DNA from: Endozoicomonas sp. ISHI1 | GTDB lineage: Bacteria; Pseudomonadota; Gammaproteobacteria; Pseudomonadales; Endozoicomonadaceae | Reading direction: 5' to 3' | Assembly (NCBI RefSeq): GCF_024606225.1 | Contig: NZ_JAGRPU010000004.1 | Span: forward strand, 1 to 64,000 | Length of the DNA stretch: 64,000 nt | Part shown: piece after piece, positions 56,214 to 64,000 of the stretch | Layout of the letters: the number at the start of each line of letters is the position of its first letter | How positions within the stretch are numbered: position 1 is the stretch's first letter | The notes under the pieces: generated by a model | Database searches by the model: none | Seen by the model: the letters and a program-made list of their open reading frames with translations, nothing else | Told to the model about the DNA's origin: nothing | Program-made: the position numbers and the translations under genes

Positions 56214-57134
56214 ATGAGCAGTATTCGTCAGGGCATCAATAAAGTATTTCGCCGCCAGACATACCAGGTTGTGAAACCGAGCGAGCATTCCGATACTTCT
56301 CCAGACCTCGCCGTCGAACTTGAAAAGTACCGCTCCAGAGATCACTGGAACAGGTTTTGTGAACGCTTGCTACTATCCTCCTTAAAGAGCCTCACACAAA
56401 GCGTTCTAATTGAATGCGACAAACACGGAATTGAGGCACAGGAATGGGCGTCTGGTGTTGAAGACGAGTTGCGTTTTTGGTGGGATGGCCTTTCCAGGAA
56501 TATGCTTGCGGCTCATCATGAAGACTTCCGAAAAGAGTTTCTGCTGGACTTTCCTTTTCAATATGAGGACTCATTACCCGGAAATGCAGAAGGTCATATA
56601 GAAATCCTCGATATGGGCTGTGCGCTGAAGCCAGCGGTTGGGCGTCTCCTCAACCAGCAAAAGCTGGACATAATAGCCGCTGACCCACTGGCATGTGCCT
56701 ACAACACATTGATGGATATCTACGGTCTTGAGCGCGGCTACGACCTGGTTTTTGGTGTAGCAGAGAAAACGGCTGACCTGTTCGGGCAAGAACGGTTTGA
56801 TTTCATTCTTGCACAGAACTCTATCGATCATGGATACGACCCAATACTTTCCTTTGAGCAGATTTGCAGGGCGTTGAAGGTTGATGGTGCCGCTCGCTTC
56901 CAGCATTTTGTAAATGAGGCGGAAACGCAAGACTATTCAGGATTCCACCAATGGAACATCGAAAAACACAGTGATTCCACACTGAGGGTCTGGAACCGTG
57001 GCAGCAGTCAGGTCGTTGACTTTAGTGTATATGGCTGCGAGGTTAGCGTGAACGAATTCGTCTATGAACGGTTCAAAACAGAGGAAACTGTTGGCATCAA
57101 TGTTCAGGTCAAGAAGGTCAAAAGTGTGGTTTGA
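56214..57134 (+). CDS. SAM-dependent methyltransferase-like protein, unknown substrate
   Basis: 306 residues, AGGAG seven bases before ATG 56214. A class I methyltransferase core spans about residues 128-260: motif I ILDMGCALKPAVGRLL (131-146; unusual CALKP instead of GxGxG), motif II IIAADPLACAY, and FDFILAQNSIDHGYDP as motif IV/V. The N-terminal 120 residues are helical and not recognised. No partner enzyme reveals the substrate. The upstream element is shared with the downstream peroxiredoxin gene, suggesting common control. Confidence 0.75.
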   Translation: MSSIRQGINKVFRRQTYQVVKPSEHSDTSPDLAVELEKYRSRDHWNRFCERLLLSSLKSLTQSVLIECDKHGIEAQEWASGVEDELRFWWDGLSRNMLAAHHEDFRKEFLLDFPFQYEDSLPGNAEGHIEILDMGCALKPAVGRLLNQQKLDIIAADPLACAYNTLMDIYGLERGYDLVFGVAEKTADLFGQERFDFILAQNSIDHGYDPILSFEQICRALKVDGAARFQHFVNEAETQDYSGFHQWNIEKHSDSTLRVWNRGSSQVVDFSVYGCEVSVNEFVYERFKTEETVGINVQVKKVKSVV

Positions 57135-57316
57135 CGTCTAAAGTATTAAGCCAAATCACCTGCACGTGATGTGCAGCTCCTGCGCGGTGTCAGGCAAGGA
57201 TTTTGCGCAACATCACAGCGGTCCTCAGCGCCATTCATTGCGTTATTTGACACAGCATTGATCTGCTGGGAAGTCTGCGTTTTCTGCCAAAAATTGTAAT
57301 TCCACACTTTTCGGAC

Positions 57317-57363
57317 AAGACTGTGTCTGTTTCAGACTGATCATAATGAGAACATTTTTTCAT
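57317..57363. promoter_or_regulatory. Conserved upstream element, copy B
   Basis: Counterpart of 56058-56104, with the same GTCTG-TTT-CAGAC palindrome at 57325-57337, 55 bases before the peroxiredoxin gene. A CATAAT right after it could be a -10 box. Confidence 0.65.
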
Positions 57364-57417
57364 CGACAGCGCTGAGACATCGACTCATGACCCGAGATTG
57401 CTCCCTGAGGAATTGAC

Positions 57418-58077
57418 ATGACTCTGAGAATTAATGACGTTGCCCCTGATTTTGCGGCTCAAACTACCCAAGGCTCCATCCACTTTCATGACTGGATAGG
57501 TGATTCCTGGGCCATCTTATTCTCCCATCCAAAAGACTTTACACCCGTTTGTACGACAGAGCTTGGCTATATGGCTCGACTGCAACCAGAGTTCGAAAGA
57601 CGCAATTGTAAGCTCATTGGCCTGAGTGTGGATCCTGTTGATGATCATGAACGCTGGGCCAGAGACATTGAGGAAACCCAGGGGTACCTGCCCCAGTACC
57701 CAATGATTGGCGATACGGACCTTAACGTAGCGAAGCTATACAATATGTTGCCTGCTGACGCTGGAGATACCTCAGAAGGGAGAACAGCTGCCACCAATGC
57801 TACGGTAAGAACCGTGTTTATCATTGGGCCTGACAAGCAGATTAAACTGATGATGACCTATCCAATGACCACTGGCAGAAATTTTGATGAGATCCTTCGC
57901 TCACTGGATTCTATTCAGCTAACCAGCCGTTGCAGCGTGGCTACGCCAGTGAATTGGCAGCCTGGTGAGGATGTGATCATTCCACCTTCGGTTACGGAAG
58001 AAGAAGCCAGAAAGCAATTCCCGGAAGGTTGGATGACACTGAAGCCTTACCTGAGGATGGTAGCTCAGCCTGATTGA
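57418..58077 (+). CDS. Peroxiredoxin, Prx6 (1-Cys) type
   Basis: 219 residues, the Prx6 length. Peroxidatic Cys45 in FTPVCTTELG, with HPKDFTP and VDPVDDHERW typical of the Prx6 subfamily. The C-terminal domain with NWQPGEDVIIPPSVTEEEA is also of this class. One further Cys (about 165, SRCSV) might act in resolution. It reduces hydrogen peroxide and organic peroxides. SD GAGGA precedes ATG 57418. A terminator follows. Confidence 0.95.
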   Translation: MTLRINDVAPDFAAQTTQGSIHFHDWIGDSWAILFSHPKDFTPVCTTELGYMARLQPEFERRNCKLIGLSVDPVDDHERWARDIEETQGYLPQYPMIGDTDLNVAKLYNMLPADAGDTSEGRTAATNATVRTVFIIGPDKQIKLMMTYPMTTGRNFDEILRSLDSIQLTSRCSVATPVNWQPGEDVIIPPSVTEEEARKQFPEGWMTLKPYLRMVAQPD

Positions 58078-58105
58078 TGCTGGAATGAATGTCTAAACCA
58101 CAAAT

Positions 58106-58136
58106 AAAAACAGCAGACCATGAATCTGCTGTTTTT
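58106..58136 (+). terminator. Rho-independent terminator of the peroxiredoxin gene
   Basis: AAAAACAGCAGA / TCTGCTGTTTTT stem with a seven-base loop, 28 bases after the stop. Confidence 0.92.
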
Positions 58137-58187
58137 GTTTGTGGTTTGCAGTTTCAAAAAATGGGTCTGGCGGCCTTTCAAACTCAT

Positions 58188-58243
58188 GGCAAGAAGGCAA
58201 GAAGGCAAGAAGGCAAGAAGGCAAGAAGGCAAGAAGGCAAGAG
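58188..58243. repeat. 8-bp microsatellite, seven copies
   Basis: GGCAAGAA repeated head to tail (58188, 58196, 58204, 58212, 58220, 58228), ending with a one-base variant at 58236. It lies between the peroxiredoxin terminator and rsmJ. Confidence 0.95.
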
Positions 58244-58379
58244 GCTGGGCTCTCTTTACTGAAATTCATGCTCTAAAGACTGCTTCCGACGGGCTCCCGG
58301 GAGAAGTGATTCGAGGTTTTCAAATGCTTCCCCAGTGATAAAATTCAACCTACCTCAACATGTTGTGAGCAAAAGGCGA

Positions 58380-59168
58380 ATGGCCAGTTCTGTCGTAGTA
58401 CAAAATCATCCGGATCCTGATAAGCAGGCCTATCTTGATACGCTGCTTCGTGCAATGGATGAAACCTGTCTTATTATGAATCCAGCTGGCTGTGAGGAAG
58501 ATCAACTTCTTCTTGGTTTTGAAGATGATCGTCTTTCCCTGAAGCGGGCTAATGGCAAGGAAAACCCCATCAGTGTTGACTTTGTGGGTGGCAAGGCGGG
58601 CCATAGAAGAAAGTTCGGCGGCGGGAAAAGCCAGGATATAGCCAAAGCGGTGGGCTTGAATAAAGGTGTCAAACCTCATGTGCTGGATGCCACAGGAGGG
58701 CTTGGTCGAGACGCATTCGTGCTGGCCTCGCTGGGTTGCAAGGTGACCATCATTGAGCGTTCTCCCGTCATCGCCGCTTTGCTGGAAGACGGTATCAGAA
58801 GGGCGATGGAAGATCGGGAGGTCTCGGAGATTGCCGGACGTATGCTGTTGATTAAACAAGACAGTCGTCGTGCAATGGAGTCGAGTATGTCCGCTGGAAA
58901 ACAGTTCGATGTCGTCTATCTGGACCCCATGTTTCCGCATAAAGGGAAATCGGCACAAGTTAAAAAGGAAATGAAAATCTTTCAGGCGTTATTATCGGGT
59001 GATCCTGATGCAGATGAGCTGCTTGAGCCTGCGCTGAAACTGGCCCGATACCGGGTAGTGATTAAAAGGCCCAGGCTATCACCGGAATTGGGCAATGCTT
59101 CGCCCACCTACAAACTGCAAGGGAAGGCATGCAGGTACGATATCCATGCTCTTAAGGCATTTGAGTAA
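58380..59168 (+). CDS. rsmJ: 16S rRNA m2G1516 methyltransferase RsmJ
   Basis: 262 residues from ATG 58380; a GTG at 58335 is the alternative, and neither has an ideal SD (AAAAGG is close to the ATG). RsmJ motifs: VDFVGGKAGHRRKFGGGKSQ, motif I LDATGGLGRDAFVLASLGC, and VVYLDPMFPHK, near-identical to E. coli RsmJ. It methylates G1516 of 16S rRNA. Length from the start to VDFVGG favours the ATG. The microsatellite upstream falls in its leader. Confidence 0.94.
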   Translation: MASSVVVQNHPDPDKQAYLDTLLRAMDETCLIMNPAGCEEDQLLLGFEDDRLSLKRANGKENPISVDFVGGKAGHRRKFGGGKSQDIAKAVGLNKGVKPHVLDATGGLGRDAFVLASLGCKVTIIERSPVIAALLEDGIRRAMEDREVSEIAGRMLLIKQDSRRAMESSMSAGKQFDVVYLDPMFPHKGKSAQVKKEMKIFQALLSGDPDADELLEPALKLARYRVVIKRPRLSPELGNASPTYKLQGKACRYDIHALKAFE

Positions 59169-59194
59169 AGGTTGTGAATTAAGTATCCAGCGAC

Positions 59195-59238
59195 CGCCAT
59201 CTTTCAATATCCGCTAAATCCGATGGTGAAAGATGGCG
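59195..59238. terminator. Perfect 12-bp stem between convergent rsmJ and plsB
   Basis: CGCCATCTTTCA (59195-59206) pairs with TGAAAGATGGCG (59227-59238), loop 20. It lies between the two stops with no T-run. It is likely a shared 3' structure. Confidence 0.45.
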
Positions 59239-59266
59239 TCTGCACGGGCGCTGTAACGGCAGTGAG

Positions 59267-61747
59267 TTAATGCTCTTTGATAGGAGTAGGTTGTGTTTTG
59301 GTGGTTTGCAGTATGCTGTGGCGGACTTCGCTGGTCAGAACCTTGAAGGCTTCATCGGCGACCATTTTGACTTCATCGCCAAAGTTGAGTTTGTTAGTCT
59401 GGGTAATCTCCACTACGTTATTGAGCCGTAATTGCTCGATAAAGTTTTTGAACAGAGCTTTGTCAAAGAACTCGGGAGCATTCAACCCGTGGATAATGGA
59501 CAGCCTCTGAGCCAGGACTCGACTCTGGTTTTCCAGTGTCTCCTGTTTAATGTTGCCATTGTCATTACTGATCAGCAGGCTGATGACCATGAAAAAGCGC
59601 TCGAGCGTCTGGGCAATGGCACGGGAAAGCACTGTCAGAGTGACAAACTGAGCTGAACTGTACTCAGGCTGACGGTAGTAGCCGTCATGGTCGCTGATAA
59701 TCAGGCCTTCGCTTTCCAATGTTTCCAGCCATTTGACGACCACTTTCAGGAAACTTCTTTTGCTCCACTTCAGAAAGAGTTCAGATTTAAGATAAGGGTA
59801 CAAAATGGAGCAGACCCGGAAAATTTCTCTCTGCGTCATGGCGCTGTTATTAATAAACAGACAACTGAGCAGGGAAGGCACGGCAAACATATGCAGTACG
59901 TTATTCCGGTAATAGGTCATCATGACAGCGGTCTTTTCGTCAAGGCTGTAGACATCACCCAGAGAATCACTGAATTTATTGAGTAAATCCAGCTTCTCCG
60001 CATAGCGGATGACGCCATAGCCATCCATATCAGTAATAACGGTCTTGTCGCTGTAGGGGGATTTGCTGAGCAGCCGCTGATAGATCTCTATCAGCAATAC
60101 CAACTCCTGTTCACCCAGGGCATGACGAGGCGATGAAAGCAGGGCCATGGCGACCAGGTTAACCGGGTTGATGACAGCAGCTGAGTTGATCTCGCTGGCA
60201 ATTTTGAATGCCAGAGTATTGGTCGCTTGCTTTAACCACTTTGGTTTAAAGCCTTCAGACTGATCTTCCTGCCATTGAGGAACTTCCTTATCCATGAATT
60301 CACCCATGCTGACAGGGTTGCCAAAGTTGATCCAGGCTTTGCCAAACTGATCCTTCAATGCTGCCAGTGTTCGCACAACGTCCAGAGGGGACTCTTTTTT
60401 CTTACTTTTGCCCCTTAGTTCACTCATGTAAGTGCTGACTTCCAGCAACTTCTCATAACCAATATAAACCGGCACAAACACTATGGGCTTGCGATTATCT
60501 CTAAGGTAGCTTCTCATGCTGATAGAGAGCATGCCGGTTTTCGGGTTCAGAGTCCGACCGGTTCTGGAGCGGCCGCCCTCAACAAAATATTCAATGGGGA
60601 ATCCGCGACTGGACAGGGTATGCATGTATTCATGAAAGACGGCACTGTAAAGGGGGTTGCCTCTGAAGGTTCTTCTCATGAAGAAAGCCCCACCTTTACG
60701 GAGAATGGTACCCACGATGGGCATATTCAGGTTGATACCGGCAGCAATATGGGGAGGCGTCAGTCCCTCATAGTAAAGAGCATAGGAAAGCAGCAGGTAG
60801 TCGATATGGCTGCGGTGACAGGGCACGTATACAATACTGTGCTTCCGGGAAAGTGCTTTGATCGGTTCAATGTTATTGATCGACAGGCCGTCGTAGAGTT
60901 TGTTCCAGAACCAGGTCAATAGAATATCCAGGAATCTGAGGACCGGATAAGAATAGTCAGATGCGATTTCATTGGCGTACTGCCGAGCCTTGTTTTCAGC
61001 CTCAATCAGGGTAATTTCCTGGGCGGCGGCTTCGGTCTCTATGGCTTTGCGAATCTGTGGAGTATGGAGCAGACCATTGACCAGTATTCTCCGGTGAGAG
61101 AGATCAGGACCAATGACAGACTCCCTGAGCTGACGAAAGTGTACCCTGAGAATTCGACCCACCTTGCGTAGTGTGCGGGTATGTTCCTGACCTTCATCCA
61201 CCATGTCTCTCAGGGACATGGCCGGGTTAAAGTGAACCATGGTCTGTCTGCCATGAAGCAGGATGGCCATAAACTTTCTGAAGCGCCCTCCCAGACTGAA
61301 GTTCCAGTCAAAAAGGAGTTTCAGGGCGGACTGCTCTTTATCCGGAGCCCGTCCCCAGAAAATACTAACAGGAACCAACTGTACGTCCCGGTCGGGATGC
61401 TCCTCGGTTTCCTTGAGCAGGTTTGCCAGTGTATCTGCCGTTTCCGGATGCTCTCGCTGAAGCAAAACACCTCGTTGTTGAGTCAGGTAAAAATAGGCTT
61501 GATCACCGTTCTTGCACTCTTTGTGAATAAACGCATAGGGACGAGGAAGACCGGCTTTTCGACACTCCTGCTCAACCACCATCAGATCAGACAGGGAGCG
61601 GTTACGAAGTACGTAGCAGACAGTCTTGTCTGGTTGAATCCCAAGACTTTCTGTAGTGTTGTTATGAACTGTTGTTCTGACCCAGATGAATAACAGCTTT
61701 CTCAAGCTATGAAACAAAACGCGACTGAGAGTATTGGGTTTGTGCAT
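59267..61747 (-). CDS. plsB: Glycerol-3-phosphate acyltransferase
   Basis: 826 residues (E. coli 807). Acyltransferase block I CHRSHIDYLLL (His311-x4-Asp316), block II GGAFFMRRTFRGN, block III EGGRSRTGRTL, and block IV IVFVPVYIGYEKL are all in order. An inner-membrane-associated enzyme making lysophosphatidic acid, the first step of phospholipid synthesis. The long N- and C-terminal regions typical of gammaproteobacterial PlsB are intact. Confidence 0.97.
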   Translation of the reverse strand: MHKPNTLSRVLFHSLRKLLFIWVRTTVHNNTTESLGIQPDKTVCYVLRNRSLSDLMVVEQECRKAGLPRPYAFIHKECKNGDQAYFYLTQQRGVLLQREHPETADTLANLLKETEEHPDRDVQLVPVSIFWGRAPDKEQSALKLLFDWNFSLGGRFRKFMAILLHGRQTMVHFNPAMSLRDMVDEGQEHTRTLRKVGRILRVHFRQLRESVIGPDLSHRRILVNGLLHTPQIRKAIETEAAAQEITLIEAENKARQYANEIASDYSYPVLRFLDILLTWFWNKLYDGLSINNIEPIKALSRKHSIVYVPCHRSHIDYLLLSYALYYEGLTPPHIAAGINLNMPIVGTILRKGGAFFMRRTFRGNPLYSAVFHEYMHTLSSRGFPIEYFVEGGRSRTGRTLNPKTGMLSISMRSYLRDNRKPIVFVPVYIGYEKLLEVSTYMSELRGKSKKKESPLDVVRTLAALKDQFGKAWINFGNPVSMGEFMDKEVPQWQEDQSEGFKPKWLKQATNTLAFKIASEINSAAVINPVNLVAMALLSSPRHALGEQELVLLIEIYQRLLSKSPYSDKTVITDMDGYGVIRYAEKLDLLNKFSDSLGDVYSLDEKTAVMMTYYRNNVLHMFAVPSLLSCLFINNSAMTQREIFRVCSILYPYLKSELFLKWSKRSFLKVVVKWLETLESEGLIISDHDGYYRQPEYSSAQFVTLTVLSRAIAQTLERFFMVISLLISNDNGNIKQETLENQSRVLAQRLSIIHGLNAPEFFDKALFKNFIEQLRLNNVVEITQTNKLNFGDEVKMVADEAFKVLTSEVRHSILQTTKTQPTPIKEH

Positions 61748-61946
61748 TGGGCTGGCTGCGGCCTGAAATCAAGAGGGTAAATGGCTACCGGTGGATTCTA
61801 GCTTGAATAGAGGCAGTGGCGCAAAGAAGAAAGTGTATATTTGCCGGATCGAAAGCACGCCCGTAAGGCAATTATTCTTTCCTGACAGGGAAAGCCATGG
61901 GTAAAAACCAGAGATGCTGAGTAGCTTCTCTGGCGGCAATAAGATG

Positions 61947-62333
61947 TCAGAGGGCATTTGGCCAGGAAACTGTGCTTTCTTCACCTGTTTCCGTCATCTG
62001 CCACCATTCATCCATATCTTCACCGTCTGACCAGGGGGCCGCATTGGCTCTCACCCGGCATTTGGCAAACTGGTTCAGGCTTCTGGCACAGGCCATGTCA
62101 TCACTCCATGGGGTTTTATTGGCTTTGAACCAGATGCTGGTCCAGGCTTTGCCAACAGCGCCCTCAACAATCATGACGGGCGCTGATCCTTCCTCGCCAT
62201 GCAGCAGAAAGTCGTGAACTTTCTTGCCGCTACTCAGCACTTCAAGAGTATCAAAATGAGCTCTGAGCCATTTCCGGATCATCTCCAGGCTCAGGTCTTT
62301 GGCATAGATTTCAATATCTTCAATGTTATTCAT
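61947..62333 (-). CDS. Conserved-looking small protein downstream of dapE, unknown
   Basis: 128 residues. No signal or membrane helix. A compact alpha/beta sequence with four Trp in its second half (TSIWFKANKTPWSD, APWSDGEDMDEWWQ). The duplicated PWSD element suggests two similar hairpins. It begins 33 bases after the dapE stop on the same strand, so it is probably in the dapE transcript. No family named with confidence. Confidence 0.65.
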   Translation of the reverse strand: MNNIEDIEIYAKDLSLEMIRKWLRAHFDTLEVLSSGKKVHDFLLHGEEGSAPVMIVEGAVGKAWTSIWFKANKTPWSDDMACARSLNQFAKCRVRANAAPWSDGEDMDEWWQMTETGEESTVSWPNAL

Positions 62334-62366
62334 AGAGGGTTATAGCGTTATAAATGGAGCATAAAT

Positions 62367-63530
<1,164 letters not shown>

Positions 63531-63647
63531 TCACTTGGAACGGTGATTGTACCACGTCATGAACTTGCCAGCCGAGCCAATAAAGTCTCCGGAATACCAG
63601 GGTTTTCAGTTTTGTTGCCCTGGCTATCAACAAGACATTGGCTCAGC

Positions 63648-63687
63648 CCAAGATCAAGACCAAAGGCTTAATCGATCTTGATCTTGG
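63648..63687. terminator. Stem-loop at the 3' end of the right-edge gene
   Basis: CCAAGATCAAGA (63648-63659) pairs with TCTTGATCTTGG (63676-63687), overlapping the last codons and stop of the minus-strand gene. No strong T-run. Confidence 0.45.
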
Positions 63688-64000
63688 TAGGGTCGGCCAG
63701 ATCCGATAACGCTTTTAGCGTCATTGATTTCTGTAATTCATCGGTTGAAGACTGCTCCAGTTTTTCACAAGCATTCTCGAAGGCCTGTGGCTCAAGGTAA
63801 CACACCTTAAAAATTGTTTTCAGCCTTTCTGCCAGTTCAATTCTTTCCGCACGAACACAAAAGTCAATGAGCGGGTTGAGCAGGAACAATTTGTCTTTGA
63901 CCGGTCCGGAAAGCAGACAGGTATAACACCGGATGAAACTCTCGAAACCTACAATCTTGTGAGGTTCCATGCGATCAACATCGACCAGAGTTTGTTGCAA
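63668..64000 (-). CDS. C-terminal part of an unidentified protein, cut by window edge
   Basis: At least 110 residues, open to the right edge, ending at 63668. The sequence is alpha-helical with three cysteines and resembles none I can name (FESFIRCYTCLLSGPVKDK, then LNPLIDFCVRAERIELAERL). The start is outside the window. Confidence 0.55.
   Translation of the reverse strand: MQQTLVDVDRMEPHKIVGFESFIRCYTCLLSGPVKDKLFLLNPLIDFCVRAERIELAERLKTIFKVCYLEPQAFENACEKLEQSSTDELQKSMTLKALSDLADPTKIKID

Noticed and set aside
56214..57134. DNA methyltransferase of a restriction-modification system
   Set aside because: No DPPY/NPPY or PCQ motif and no nuclease neighbour; the core looks like a small-molecule or protein methyltransferase.
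58188..58243. CRISPR-like array (also considered for 44843-45004 and 19074-19130)
   Set aside because: The repeats are directly head to tail with no unique spacers, and no cas genes are present.
58120..58338. 72-codon frame across the microsatellite
   Set aside because: It begins inside the peroxiredoxin terminator, has no ribosome binding site and its middle is only repeat translation.

Overview
The window looks like a chromosome segment of a marine, host-associated gammaproteobacterium, most likely Endozoicomonas or a close relative (Oceanospirillales). This is inferred from gene families and order, as no rRNA gene is present. Housekeeping genes are of gammaproteobacterial type (ilvD, lptE-holA, leuS, ftsN-like, hslVU, adk, tsaB, uppP, rsmJ, plsB, dapE). 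Between them lie blocks rich in ankyrin-repeat, eukaryote-like and low-similarity secreted or effector-like proteins, transposon debris and gene fragments. Identifications come from reading motifs by eye; no database search was possible.

Layout. 1-3.5 kb: 3' end of an IS605-type tnpB with its right end, then ybgA, a small membrane protein and phrB, all on the minus strand. 3.7-9.9 kb: a tight plus-strand operon of ethanolamine-type permease, glutamine-synthetase-like ligase, aldehyde dehydrogenase, iron-type alcohol dehydrogenase and class I glutaminase-like hydrolase. It is best read as a gamma-glutamylation route for ethanolamine or a related amino alcohol. 10-19 kb: a DUF3581 protein preceded by a coupled mini-ORF, ilvD, a Phd/VapC-type toxin-antitoxin pair, LysE and SNF transporters, a lipoprotein, and holA-lptE.

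19-45 kb is the accessory region. It holds a sphingosine-1-phosphate-lyase-like enzyme with a long N-terminal extension, an animal-like aspartoacylase, and a FinR-like LysR gene divergent from fpr. The lysR/ankyrin junction is duplicated: one ankyrin copy is deleted internally and one lysR copy has decayed. Further along are an intact RING-like plus ankyrin protein, a secreted protein with two PPxY motifs, an ankyrin protein with a cysteine-protease-like N-terminus, a proline-rich protein with SH3-ligand motifs, and an AT-rich methyltransferase-like protein with NLS-like basic clusters. Mixed in are an aminotransferase, a 3-methyladenine glycosylase, YceI, a response regulator and leuS, plus fragments of ribB, thioredoxin and an IS3 orfA, a solo IS605 right end and a long-palindrome MITE.

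45-64 kb is mostly conserved: a FtsN-like SPOR protein, oligopeptidase B, hslVU behind a good sigma-32 promoter, Wzz, a DUF971 protein, adk, tsaB, uppP, a methyltransferase and a Prx6-type peroxiredoxin sharing an upstream palindromic element, rsmJ, plsB, and dapE with a small downstream partner. An unidentified gene runs off the right edge.
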